Notes under the pieces: model-generated
What the model was told of the DNA's origin: nothing
What the model saw: only the letters and a program-made list of their open reading frames with translations
Databases searched by the model: none
Shown: piece by piece, positions 43,014 to 56,165 of the stretch
How the letters are laid out: every line of letters starts with the position of its first letter
How positions within the stretch are numbered: position 1 is the first letter of the stretch
Position numbers and translations under genes: made by a program
Assembly (NCBI GenBank): GCA_907163375.1
Contig: CAJQUW010009239.1
Location: 124,001-188,000, forward strand
Source of the DNA: Prostheceraeus crozeri
Taxonomy: Eukaryota > Platyhelminthes > Polycladida > Euryleptidae
Length of the DNA: 64,000 bases
Direction of reading: 5' to 3'

Positions 43014-46000
43014 TGTTAAATGAGTTGTATCGGACTGCAAAATTTCTAAACAAGGAAAACCTGCAACGAAATATTAATGCGAAATCTTTTTGGAATTACG
43101 AGACGTTCAGAATACAAACGTACATGTAAGTGCAACTAAGCACATTCAGGTGTCTGATAAAGATATATGAACATCCGATGTAGCTTGCTTCATAATTTTC
43201 ATTCGTCACATGGATTCAAACAGATGTAGAGGACGATAGAGTAGCGCTTAATTATCGAAACTTCACAGACATTGAATAATGGCTCTTAAGAACTATCTCC
43301 ATGGTTAACTTTCATCAGAATAGTTTTAAGAATACTTGAAAATACTCATTGAAATTAAAAACTGTAAAAACGTATTCCGTTCGTCACGATGGATTGAGCC
43401 AACATCAAGTTTCAGATAGAAATCATATGCTTCATTGATTATTTTCTTAATCTTTTTCCAGCACATGCCTCATCTTGATCGCAATCGCACTCAATAAGGA
43501 ATTCAAGATTATTATGCGATTTGAATCTTGGGGTTCACAAATAGAAATAATGAATCACAACCCTTTGTTTCAAGCACCGCAATGTTAAATCCCCTTTGCT
43601 ATTTGCTCACATTTCTTCATTACTTGCTCGTACAACATTGCTGTAATCTTATCAGAAACTTCGGTTGCATCTAGAAGACAGTCAGAGTGGTGCTGGAAAA
43701 TATCTTCTCAGTCAACTCAAGAGTCAACTAAAATATGTCATTTTCATATACACGTTTTTGCAATGGATAGAACATAACCTCAAAATATGATAGCGTTTAC
43801 GAGATATCTTCATTTTCATCTAAAGTTTGAAAACCAAACTTTAAAATGCATTTATGAATCACTATTAAGCATGTGTGAATCGCCTCAGCGACAGCTGCCA
43901 TCGTTCTTCGGAGGGGGACCTTTGAGATGACCGGATACCATTCGAGTTGTGAATATTGCCGATTGGCCTAATACCGTAAAGTATACCGTAAATTCGCACA
44001 TCGTATTAATGAAAATATAATATACAATGTATTTGTGTTTTATGTTGCCTAATGTGTACTGTAAGAGGTTGTGATCATTATTGTGTAAATTCGCAATTAG
44101 CGACTACAAAGTCCATCTAAGCACCAGTTAAAGACACTTGGTTATATGCTATGAATCCAAATATATAATTGCTCGCATAAGTGAATCTTGCTTCGCATGT
44201 CATTAATAATATGGAAAAGCTTAAAAACAAGTCATGATTTTTAACCCTATTAACAATACAACGTTAAACTTTCTAATAAAAATTTGTAAAATGTGGAAGA
44301 TAATTTTATACGACTCTAATCATTCGCATCTGTCTCTTAGTTGCGGAAACCGGTACAAAACGAACCATGTAACGATTTACAGCTGGTAAAAAATTGATTT
44401 TAAGGCCTACAGTTGAAATTTTCCAAAGAGCTTGTAACAGGAAGCATTGAATGAAAATTTCAAGAAGTATTCAGACATGATTTCTACTCCTACCTTTACA
44501 CAAATTTGTTTGAAAGAAAATAGTATGACAGAGTGAAAGTATTCGTACTTTAAAACACTACGTTTTTTACACTTCATTCAGAGGAAGTGTTTAATATCTT
44601 ACGAACTATCATCTGGCAATTGTATCTACACTCAAAACACTTAGGCCTATACCAGTCAAACAGTAACAAATTTGTACTGAATGATTTTTATCTTGAAGTA
44701 CTTCAAATGCATAATAATATTATACATTCGAAACACTTTTCCTTATGATAGTAATAAATAATTTCCTAATAATTTCAAAAAATTATTAGTTCCTTCCTCT
44801 GACTGGCTACAGATAAAGATTGTAGTGCTCTGAGAAATCTTCATTTTAAGAATGACGTTTAAGACGTTTAATTACAAAAGTTTAAATGAATTGTTGACAA
44901 AATAGAGTGCATTTCTAAAAGATTTTCCGAATTTCCAAACGCAGTCGAACATAGATTGATTTACTACTGTATATCACACAATCACAATTGCAAGTAAATG
45001 GAATAACTACTAAATATTGAGCTGCATCCTCAGTCGAAAAGTGGGAAGAGACCTGAATAGCTGGAATTTCATCCAACATCAGGAATCATCAGCAGGCCTT
45101 GTTCACATCTCTCTCAAAATCGACACAGCTCCCTATTTAAACTTGCAGCCATGTGCGGGGCAATTTTAAAAGACACAGCGTAGTATTAAGCAAAATTTCG
45201 GCGAGTATTCATTGAGAAGTATTAGAGTATTCCTTCGCTTGCAAAAATCAGCATTTGTTAATTATTAACGACCCACGCACTATCCTAGATGACATGTTAG
45301 TGGTGTGTAAAAGTGGCATTTAATGAATGCTCGGTGAAACTTCACTTAATATGCCATTTTTGTATCACAGCTATAAGTATGTAGTTTTCGTCAACAGTAG
45401 ATTGATTTCAGCGAACTCTCTTTGAACAGTTGGGCGTTACTTCAATTTCACATAAATGTTCTGAATATCTGTCATTTTCTATAAGTCAAGTGCATTCCTT
45501 TTTTATCTCTTTTTCTGTGCTCAAATGTGCTTTGCTTCAATGATAAGTTTACAGTGGATTGTGCAGTGTACGCAAATCGATTCTTAGTTCGACAATACGC
45601 CTACTACATCTGCAATAGTATGTTAATACATTGCTTACTCCGCTAGAATAAGCTTTTAAAATCGTTTAAGAGTCTGTTCAGCCGTTGTGAGAACGGTTTC
45701 TCTATATAGAAGCCTTTTATGAGGAACCCATTTGAAAATCTTACAGAACTCCTCTTAATTCTTTCTATACTCTTTTATTTACTTGCATCTTATTCAGAGT
45801 AGAGATGTGCAGTCAACACACACCCTGATGTTATTTCATTCTCATGACTCAATCATATTCATGTACGTGGACAGAAGAAAGCAATTACTTATATGAATCG
45901 AGTTCCATCAGTAATAGACTCCTATTTTTACAAATCAAAAATTCGTGGATTTGAGACATTCAAATTGTCCAAGAACGTGTCAGTTTGAAACGCATCAAAT

Positions 46001-47709
46001 AGTGAAATACATGAGAGAATAGGAGAAAAGGCGATATAATTGGTGGAGTTTTAGGAACGTTGAATTGCATTTCAAGAAAGTAAATAAAGATAGAAGCACT
46101 TTCAATTGTGTAAATTTGCATTGTTAAAAATGCTCCATGCTTATTTCAAAAACCCTTCATTCTTTGCGGAATCCTTTTTGTCATTAAGAACCACTTCTAT
46201 TTCAGATAGTGCCTATTTTTTGTATGAAGAACTGCTTGCACTCACTATTGCTACAGGACACCGAATTTTTTTCGAATAGAGCCCGCCCCCAAAAGTGTAG
46301 GATCCGTACCAAAATCTATCAATTAAGATATTTTATGAGTTGAATTATAAAATCACGGCGTTTGAAATGTGACTGCATAGAAGTGTAACGCGCTTACATT
46401 GTCTAATAGTGACTTGCAACAATTATTGTTGTTTAACTTTTGCGCATTGGCCTAACTATAGGTTCTCAATTTCTAAGTGATCAGCATAAATCATTGCTCG
46501 CATTATTTAACTGCCCCCGATGCTTCTTTTAAACACCATACATGTAGAATATAGCCACTTATTTAAGAAATATATTTCGATTGTTATTTTTGGCATGGAT
46601 TGCAGATATTATCAAAATGAATTGAACTAATCATTGTTCAACTAGTCCAAATACGTACATGTGTAAAATTCGATTTAAAACTATTAGTAAAGACAAAATG
46701 ATCAATACTGCATAACCTCAACATCAGTTCTACTTCTTCCACATCTTTCGTCTCTAGTTCGTCGTCACTGTCGTAATCATCTTTCTCTTCGGTTTCTTCC
46801 CTTTTATATTCCACCTACACTACTTCTGTATTTAATCACTAGAAAATCAGCATGAACTCAAAAATTTATTCATAAAAGCCGGACTCAAATAGAATTCACA
46901 CTTAGGTTGCAAAAAACCACAGGTAATATTCGGGAAAATACGGCATATTGTTTTAGATTATAGAGTTGAAATTTTCCAGTCGACATTAGTGAACATTGCT
47001 TTATCATTTGAAAAATAGATAAAATTGATTTTCTCTTGATATTTGCATACATAGTGAACCGACATCTCAAAAAGTGAAGAAATTACCATAAGTAGTCCAA
47101 CTGCTTATCTATATGTCTGGCAACTGTTTGATGTCTTCCAGAATCTTTTGTTCAGTGCATTTCTTATCTGATTTCTCGATAAAATAAGCGGAAAGTTGCT
47201 TCTGTGATTATTCAATTCCGAAAATGTCACGAACTTTTGTCGATTCCATATCCATCGTACACTGAATTATCAATACTATTTTTTCTATCACGAGAGAGGA
47301 CTTAGACATTCACGTCATTTTCAAGTTGCATTGCCACACCCATTCTGGCAGGAAACAATACTATGGTGAGATAGAAGATTAGATTCATTACCAAGTTAAT
47401 GAACAAATGTCAAATATCCTTTGGCAGACTTCATTTTAATTTTCTCTCTCAAGTGTAGTAGTCAGACGGCAATATTTCATAACTAGGTCTATTTCTTAGA
47501 TGAAGACAGTAATAAAGCAAATTTTCCAAATAATTAAACAAAAGGACAAATTAAGTCCATAACATTTCTCAAAAGTGGCCTGAGTATTAATAAATTCTTG
47601 CATCTCAAAAAATATAACTACGAGAAATGTTTATATTTTAGTCATTTTTTGATCTAGAGGACACGCAAATAGGCCTCCAACCATAAAACCACTGGTCCAC
47701 CGGTTGTGA
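43014..47709. other. No recognisable gene
   Basis: About 4.7 kb of AT-rich DNA. I see no conserved protein, RNA gene or clear transposon ends. An acidic minus-strand stretch at about 46700-46812 is discussed as a finding. Confidence 0.45.
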
Positions 47710-49392
47710 CGAGGTTCTGTGGGGATCGAGGCACACCAAATCGAGACTTTCATAGAATAATGTACACCCAATGGCAATGGTGGGCAACGCAGCTTGGTGG
47801 CCCATCACTGATTCTCACATCCAAAGTGGCCCGCGGACATTATTTAAATCGAGGATATGAAAATGTCCAACTCCGACTTTGACCTTTAAAAGGTACTTCT
47901 AAGGTTGAGGCTGATCTTCAGAATTTGCAAAAGCATTAACTAATGACTTACTGAGCAATATGATGGCACAAAAATTTTCATTCGAATGTTCAAACCAAGT
48001 TCCGTTCTCAATGAATATGTTCTCAGTATGAGGGCAAGTGCCATTGCCATCAACTGCGTGAATGCTAAGTCACATGGTGTTCGATATCTTGTTGAGCATA
48101 TGTTTCGCCACGCAATGAGCAACTTTGATATTAATATATATGTGATATTCATAAGCCAGCTCTTCTTTCAAATATTCCTTCTGAATTTTATTGCATACTG
48201 CACCAATTTTGTACAAGAATGACATTATCGCACAAGCATCCCTAGGGAAGCCTATGCGCGGTTTTCGAAACCCGCTTATGTTTGGGTGACGTAGGCCTAT
48301 GTACACTGAGGTGAGTGTAGTTTAAACAGTTTTTATTTATGTTATTTCATATTGCACGACATAGGTGAATAAATGTACCATACAGGTTATAGACCGTCAT
48401 TTTTCGAGGAAATAAGGTCATATTTTCATATTTTCCAAAAAGGTCATCACCATCATTTAATAACACAAAAAGCTTCCGCAATCAGTTTGTCCTGTTCACT
48501 TTCCACTATTCATATTTCATATAGACCGTGGAATGTAAAATTCAGTTCCGTAAAAGACAGCAGTTTAGTTGAATACAATGCTGCTGCATACATTTACAAA
48601 TGCAATTATGCCATGTGCTGCCACAATGTATAGTACAGCTGTCCTTAAAATAACGCTCAAAAGTACGCAATAAAAGAATTTCAACATATTTCTGCCTTTT
48701 GAAATTGGTGGCCCGCGAACACTATCGCGGGCCACTGCTATTGGCACTCTATCTCAACTTGGTTGTCTACCACTGCCCTATGGCTGTCACGAATCTGCGC
48801 GTCTGCCGAGTTTACACGACTCGTTTTCCTGTCAGAAAGAATTGTCAGAAACGGTCAAAGGAAAATATAGGCAAATCCAATGGAAAACAGACATAGTTAT
48901 TCCTTAAAGATTAGATTTCCATGATTAAGTGAAAAAACTAAGATTACTCGTGTGTTCATGCTCATTGTTTATGAGACTAAGCACATTCAGAATTAGTAAG
49001 CATCGTATTGTCGGCAGAAACATCATTATAGCCTATCATGGCAACTTTTGACCACTCTTATACATTACTAACCAGAAGCTTTGATAACAATACATGCACG
49101 TGATAGGAAATGGCTTGAAGACATTCCATGCCAAAAAATGTTGGCATTTGACTTAATCAAATAATATGTAGCAATATGTATACAATGTGTAATCAGAGAA
49201 AGCATAGAAAGTCTCATTTTATCGAAATCTTCAGTCTGCATCCCATTGGATTTACATGTGCTTTTATTTGATGCTCTCTGACAGAACGAGAGCCGGTTTG
49301 AACTCAGCAGACGTGCAGAATCGTAGAAGCCATAGGGTGCTCATCATTCTGTGAAAGTCTAAGCTTTCGGTCTCGTTTCCTAAGAAAACTCG
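47710..49392. mobile_element. MITE copy A, split by a hAT insertion
   Basis: The outer parts match MITE copy B at 60231-60857: cgaggttctgtggggatcgaggc at the left and its imperfect complement ending at 49392, then the shared words cacgaatctgcgcgtctgccgag and aagccatagggtgctcatcattctgtgaaag. Each end forms an inverted repeat of about 150 bp with the other. Removing the inner hAT element leaves about 0.67 kb, close to the 627 bp of copy B. No coding sequence. Superfamily not assigned. Confidence 0.75.
47775..48775. mobile_element. Non-autonomous hAT element nested in the MITE
   Basis: Ends CAATGGTGGGCAAC (47775) and the complement of CAGTGGTAGACAAC (48775) are typical hAT termini, followed by gtggcccgcg-type blocks on both sides. 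The flanks cccaatgg (47767-47774) and ccctatgg (48776-48783) agree at seven of eight bases, the 8-bp duplication expected of hAT. Length 1001 bp. Small open frames inside show no transposase motif. Confidence 0.8.
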
Positions 49393-51962
49393 TGCTGGTG
49401 GAGCTGAAATGTTTTATCGCATATGCACGACATTGTACGAGCAGATTGGATTGCATTCAAAAATCATTTGATATGGCATCCGATGTTGAGGCGCTTGTTA
49501 CTGTGTGTGCTCATTACATGCTTTTACAAGCAATTTGGCTACTGCAAGATTTATAGATTTATCAAATCTTAGCATTTCATTAACTAAGCGTGTCATTCAG
49601 ATATACGAATAATGTTTAATTTTAGTTAATGGTGAATTAGCTGACAATCTTGCAATATTTTTGATAGAATAAAAAAGGTTCCTTTCAACTCCATCAGTGT
49701 AAAATAGAAATCTCTCGAAATTAAAATGCGTAACGTACAAGATTACCGCAGCCAGCTGTGTCTTTCTCTAACCTAACTGAATGTGCTAAACTAAAGTTGC
49801 CTCAAAACATTCAATGAATAACTAATGTTCTTTGATTGCTTTGTACGAATCTTTGTCGATTCAGCAAATTTGCATCTTCATGAGATCGGAATCACTGGAA
49901 CTCTCAGGAGAAACTTTTTCCAACATTCCGTTTAGATATGTAAATTACCAACTGAGATTTTAAATAGAAATTTGATGATCGTTGAATTTTAGAGATTATA
50001 AGTGAAGTTTTAGGCTAAAAACAGGCATACCTACCACACTAACTTTCACAATGGTAAAATTTCGTTGCTGAAATATAATATTTTAATTGAATATCAGCAA
50101 TAAGGAAATGATCTCACTTTCCTCTCAGATATATGATTGTGTATCATTGAATTGGTCTCTTTATAGTATTTAGCTCATTTGATCATTCTTGAGATCACAT
50201 AATTTCCTGCAAAAATATGATGGTGATGCCTTTCTTACCCCACTATCATCTCACAAGCAGTATATCAATATAGTCATATTTTAAATGCTTCTTTGAGATT
50301 AACGGAGCTTTCTGTGCGAAAGCAAATAGATATTACAGCTCAAATACTTATGACATTTGCATAATAAAACCGCTTCATTTGATACAAGTACTTTGATGAC
50401 AGAACCATCAAAACATACCATATCGTAATGGGGCATGCAATAAAGCATCTATGCTATTATTCATTCAAATTCAAATGAGAATCCGATCGTAAAGGATGCT
50501 TCATATTTTGAACTCTTGATTAGAAAAGAAGGATTTCAATATTCATTGCTTTCTCTGGGCTTTACAATGCTATTTTTTGTCAAAAAAGCAAGTTCTGTTT
50601 TTTCTTTTTAAAATAAATGATTCGTTTAACTTGTTCAAATTGGTAGGCATCAACGCTGATGATATTGCCAACTTTCATAACTCGTTTGTGGCTGTTAAAG
50701 TGGATCTGATAACCAGTCTTTGCATTCAAGCAATAATATTCAATTACCTTACATAGTACACATTGACGTACAGGGCGCAATTATCGCATGTTGTGCTTTT
50801 CTAAATGAGATGTAGTTTATAATATCATCTTAATAGCTGTATTGTCAAAGTATCACAAGGAACTGTTTATAAACAATGTTCTTATACCGCTCTAAAGTGT
50901 TGCAATCGTCTATTGGACATTGTTTCTCAGCTTTGTTTTCAAAGATAGTTTAAGAAAACAGTGGTTTTAGTTTGTGTGCAAAACATAAGCTTTACGTAAC
51001 CCGTCTTTATAAACATGTTCCTTGAAATCACTATTATAAATACTAAATTTTGAAACCTTGACGTTGTATTCACGGCAAGAGAAGGCTGGTTCGAGAGAGC
51101 CCAACACGAATTCTTGGAATGCTACCAAGAAATGTAGTCGATACTAACAAGTACTAGTATCTCGTATAATTAAAGCAATTTAGGTACAAGGCACTACTTA
51201 CTTACCAATGGAATGTAAACGACATTACAGGTGCTCTATTTCGAACATCAAGTTAGCTTTTAAAGTTGTCGATACATCAAATAGGTTGTTCAACAGAAAA
51301 GAAGTGATCAATACTACTGGAATATAAAAAAAACTTGAAACAGTTGAAAACATGATTAAATAAAAATGCACTATAAAAGATAATTTTTCATGATAATGAA
51401 ATGTGCTTCTCTTTCTTGATTAATCTCGATTGTCTTTTCAATAGAGAAGCCTTTCCACATCAAATCTATCCGAATTCCGTCTCTTTCTGTTAGAGTTTAT
51501 CTAACTAGGTCAGAATGCCTGTCCGCCACTGATATTGAGTTCCAGATCTGACTTATTCTCTTAATTTTTGGTTATGTCAGTGGTATCACTGCCTGAGCAG
51601 AGTCCTACAGTCGCACTTCTTCTGCGTAGCCATTTGATCTACCGTTTATCTCATTACATTCTTATTGTTTCAGAAAGTGAAACAAATTCATTAGTCTTTT
51701 CATTAATATATATTTATTATTTATTTCACTTTACCATTTTCATGTATTTATTATTTTCATTTAGTGTTTCATAAAATTTTACAAGTATTTATATCAATAA
51801 CGCATACTGTGACTGATTACGTGTTAGCTAATCTACTGCATTATTCCTTTTATCTTGATTTGTATTTTAGCACTGTATATTGATTTCGATTGCCATTTGA
51901 AGTTCAATAAAGTCATTCCTCTCTGAATTTTAAATTGACTGCAACACAATTTGTCAATGTAC
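49393..51962. other. No recognisable gene
   Basis: AT-rich sequence without a conserved protein or RNA gene. It lies upstream of the first recognised Cav3 exon and may be intron of that gene; I could not find an exon for the N-terminal cytoplasmic part. Confidence 0.45.
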
Positions 51963-52036
51963 AAATTTAACCTACTTTATTGTTTGATGTACGTATTCCA
52001 AATTGAACCTACTTTATTGTTTGATGTACGTATTCT
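51963..52036. repeat. 37-bp tandem duplication
   Basis: Two copies (51963-51999, 52000-52036) that differ at only two or three bases, about 95 bp before the conserved Cav3 exon sequence. Confidence 0.9.
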
Positions 52037-52130
52037 ATTGTATTAATGTGTTGATGCTCTCTCTGTTCTTTCATTTATATCATATTGAAACCAATGCATC
52101 AATCCAAAGGTTTCCTTAACTCTTTTCCTT

Positions 52131-52381
52131 AATACTTGGTTTGAGCGTGTCAGTATGGGAGTCATTTTACTCAACTGCGCAACGCTAGGCATGTACCAAC
52201 CTTGTGAAGACCAAGTATGTGTATCCGTTCGGTGCAAGATACTCGATGCATTTGACCACTTCATCTTCATATTTTTCACCTTGGAAATGGCCATTAAGAT
52301 GATGGCTATGGGTATTTTTGGTAAACTAGCGTATTTAGGAGATCATTGGAATCGTTTAGACTGCTTCATTGTCTTTTCTGG
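52131..52381 (+). CDS. T-type (Cav3) calcium channel exon: domain I, S1-S3
   Basis: Encodes the conserved WFERVSM entry to segment S1, S1 with [18 protein letters not shown]2 with [21 protein letters not shown], and the start of S3 ([17 protein letters not shown]). The CxxxRCxIL and YLGDxWNRLD words are typical of T-type channels and not of Cav1/Cav2. The 3' end is a clear donor (gtaagt at 52382) in phase 2. The 5' edge is uncertain: homology begins at about 52131, and possible acceptor AGs lie at 52108-52109, 52144-52145 and 52152-52153. The protein forms a low-voltage-activated calcium channel in the plasma membrane. A host gene with no sign of decay. Confidence 0.9.
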
Positions 52382-52750
52382 GTAAGTACAATATTTTATC
52401 AGTATCATCCTCAGGGTATAGTAATCATTTTGAATTTCGTCTGCATGTGAAGCTCTAAAATACGTCTTTCAAAATGTAAGAAGAATATTCAGTAGTCAAA
52501 AAAGTACGCAGAATCAAGTCTTTTAAAAATGTGATCTCAAGTCAATCTTGCTTTCGAAGTCGCAAGTTGAACTCAAAACTACTGTATGATTTTTATTTCT
52601 TGTGTTGTTAAGAAAACTTAAGCTGCACATCAATAGAAAGTTTGAAGCATTATTAGGAAAGTTAGTTGAAGTAGACGCTTCCAAAAAGCAGGCGTCTATA
52701 CTCTATATCACCCACCAACGGAAGAAGAAGAAATTTTGATAATTTATTTA
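52382..52750 (+). other. Start of Cav3 intron
   Basis: Begins with the donor gtaagt. No other feature seen before the mariner-type element. Confidence 0.7.
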
Positions 52751-53703
52751 TAATGCAAGGTGCTCGGAAAGTCACTGTGCAGTGAAAATATATGTATATT
52801 TTCATGTTTCCTTCCCTATGAAAAACAACGTAGAGCAAAATATGCACGCCATTAGAAGAACAATAATCTACAGTTCGAGACACGTGAACTGTGCTCCAGT
52901 TGCTGGAGGTTATTTCATTCATATATTCATTCATTGACTGTGGACATGCTAGTTCTTGAAGGACGCATCTTTATGATCGAGCATGTTCTTCGCAACATCG
53001 ATAGTACACAGATGATGTAAGACACCGATTTCCTGATGCCGTTCTCCTTCATTGGATTTGGTTAACAAATTCAGAAGAACTTTTGAATTTTTGGACCACT
53101 CGTTTTTTGAAGAGACGGTGACTTCCCAATGCTACATTAAGATTTTATCAAAATTCATCGGAGAACTTTCGAACCTTGAGAAGTCACATACAGTGTTACA
53201 GCAAGATAGTGCAACTGCAAACAAGTCAAACAAAACGCTGAATTGGCTGCGTCAGAATTTTGGAAATCGACTAATCACAAAGGGTCTGTGGACCTCCACC
53301 CAATTTTTACTTTTGGGGTGCAGCAAAACCCAATGTGTTCAAAAACAATCCTCACACACCTCAATAACTGAAAGATGAAATTCTCCGCATTACTAATTAA
53401 GTCACTCCTGATCACCTTCTGCGAGTCTCTGATAACATGAAGCGACGTGACAACGAATGCATCCGTGTAGGTAGTTCACACTTTCAACATTTATCATCGG
53501 CCTGATTGAAATTGTCAATGTCAATCTTATTGTCATTTATCGGTCTACAGCTTGATAATGTTTTGAAATTTGTTCTAAAAAATGTTCATCATTACAATGC
53601 ATATCTTGCTCTTTGTTTTTTTACTATTTTTTCATAGGGAAGGAAACATTAAAATATATATGTATTTTAAACTCCACAGTGACTTTCCGGACACCCTGTG
53701 CTA
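52751..53703. mobile_element. Decayed IS630/mariner-type transposon in the Cav3 intron
   Basis: Inverted repeats of about 70 bp (tgctcggaaagtcactgtg at the left, its near complement cacagtgactttccggacac at the right) lie inside TA dinucleotides at 52751 and 53702, the target duplication of this superfamily. Between them the + strand reads FFEETVTSQCYIKILSKF, LQQDSATANKSNKTLNWLRQNFGNRLI and, in another frame, KPNVFKNNPHTP and RVSDNMKRRDNECI, the catalytic core and C-terminus of an IS630/mariner-type transposase. The N-terminal third is missing, the frame is shifted and the last catalytic acidic residue is not preserved, so it is dead. Confidence 0.85.
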
Positions 53704-54454
53704 AGCATGTTTCGTATAAAATTTAATCGGTGAATGATTATGTAGTAATTATACGGTATGTAATTATGTAGCACACTTGATACTGTAAAAGCATGTAAGA
53801 TGAACAAGTGCATTCTTTGTTTCTCTGCTCATGTGCAATTGATTAGCATACAGTGAAGCACTTTTTCCGTGTCATCAGAAATGTCAATGTTGCATTCATT
53901 ATCAAAGTTGTGCTTTAATAAGGTAGACAATATGACTAATATATTGATACAGTTGTTAATTTTATCAAAGAAATAAATGCATAAATATCGCAACAATATT
54001 ATATATATTACTTAGCATGTTAAAAGCATGGATTATGGTACAACGTAAACCTTCATGATTTTCAATATATGAATTTAAATACATCGCGAACATGACAGCT
54101 TTAATTTCGCTTCATGCGTTCATTTCGTAGAAATAAAAGTCAGCGATATGTGTTTCGTATTCCTATTTAGCCACTTCATGTGTGACTCATCAAACCTCAT
54201 CATTATGATCAAAAATGACCGTGCTATCATAAGCAATATGAATGCACATAACACAGCATTGCAAAGAAAACAGGTTGGTTGATTTTAGGATGTGTTTTCG
54301 ATTTGTCAAGGCCTGAGCCATCCAACTGACATGTACTTAATTTTATTGTTGCAAATTGTTTAGCAACCTAAGTATCTGGTATTTTGAACTATACTTCCGA
54401 TATGTTGCGGATGAGCGGATTTGTGATAGTGTAAAGCCGCAAAATTCGTTTTAC
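53704..54454. other. Intron sequence, no recognisable feature
   Basis: AT-rich intron DNA without recognisable repeats or RNA genes. Confidence 0.5.
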
Positions 54455-54540
54455 CGATCCGATGACGCGGCTTGGTGAAGAAGGTGCGAGTTCGTCTCCA
54501 CCGCGAACTTCGGTTCGATTCCCGGGTCGGGCGAGTGCGT
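54455..54540 (+). mobile_element. tRNA-derived SINE-like fragment
   Basis: A GC-rich patch in AT-rich intron with a B box (ggttcgattccc, from 54512) and an A-box-like stretch about 45 bases upstream (gcggcttggtgaag). It does not fold into a full tRNA, so it is probably the head of a SINE. Confidence 0.45.
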
Positions 54541-56165
54541 TCGAGGAATCAAGGATGTTGTTGTCTTTTATTGACTTAATAGTTGTCATTATCTTTAGAC
54601 ATTCAATGTGTTGCAACAGACTTTTGTTGTCAATTGATTAAAAGTGAGCTACCTATTAATTTTCACTTATTCTGCGTATCCCGTTCGTGTGTATGTATGA
54701 ATGTTGATCTATCAGATCAGTTGATATTATTATGCACATGCATATGTTTTACACTCGTTTTGAGCATTTTCTGATTATTATAATTGATGATTGACAGTCC
54801 TACCAAAGTTGGATTATACCATACATGAGGTGTTGTTATTTCACTCGACAGCACTGGTAAATATATGGTTTGACAATGATGAAACATCGCCATTTCATCA
54901 TTAAAATGTATTCATTGGGAATAATATGACTCAGATATCTCAAAGCGTAGGTTCTTGACATTGCATTTGTAATTATTCGTCTGTTGAAATATATTTCTTC
55001 ATTTGCCGACAAGATGGATTGTGTAGTGTAAAATAGATTTTCTTTTTCTTTTGAGTTACTGATTTCTTTTGAAAAAACGGAGGCATGGTCAGATAACGTT
55101 TTCGAATCAAAGGAAATGGATAATATCTAAATCAATCAACCGAATTTATATTCATAGATTTCCAAGGGTTTTCTCTCAGTCACATAGTGACGGAAGTGAT
55201 TTCCGCTCCGAAATTTTAGTCTTCCTGAACCGACACGCTAATTGAATTATGTGAAATAAATCAACCTTAGCTAGAAAACGTGATAACCATCAAAAAGAAA
55301 ATTGTTGGATGACCTTTAGTGCAAGCGATAATGTAGGATAATATCAGATATCATACTATAGAAAATCTATTTTCAAACATCCTTTTTATAGACTTGAGCA
55401 CGTTTCCCGTCGGGTTCTAAATTATTTTTGACAATCAGTGCTTAGTGAAGTAGTGTGAATAATGTACTGAGGTTAGAAAATGCAAGAGTTGATTTGCTTT
55501 CAATCACGTGTAAAAGACGAAATCATGCAATTCTTTCGAATTTGGAAGGAGTGAGTCACATCACCCTTGGCAATCAAGATCGATCGACACTTTGTCACCA
55601 TTGATATAGATGTGTCAAACTCACAATTCAAAATCACGTATTTTTCAAACAATTTCATTGCACAGTGCAGGGTGCATATGTTACAAGTCTTAACATTACA
55701 TTCCAAGGGTCATTTCAAGCAAAATATGAACCATGATGAGATAAGCCCATGTAGCACTTCAATGTATACTTTTTGTTCCCTGAAGTAAACTTTTTGATAC
55801 AAGTAAAATGGAAACAAATAGGCAATTAGACCCGCTTTATACTTTATTGGTATAACTGCTATCTATACATAAATGGGGTGTAATAGGTTATAGTATATTT
55901 ATAAACAGGGTGTATATCGAAATATGGAAAAGGTCATGAAGTTTATCGAAATCATCGGCCCGTTTGAGTACAGAAGAAGTAAGCCTAGAAGAGAGATAAT
56001 CTACTGGTTGGTAAATCGGAACATTTACATATTTGATTCTAACTGCATGTGCGTATAATGGGTAAGAATTATTTTTAGTGTATTATTGTATACGCGCGAG
56101 CTTCCCTGACGAAAAGTAATGCGTCTATTTATATTTTTCGGAAAAATATAATGGCATTATAATAA
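54541..56165. other. Intron sequence, no recognisable feature
   Basis: No conserved protein or RNA; opposing short open frames at 55500-55788 have no motif. A partial tandem duplication of aataaactcagaac sits near 56163-56198 at the junction with the LINE relic. Confidence 0.45.
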
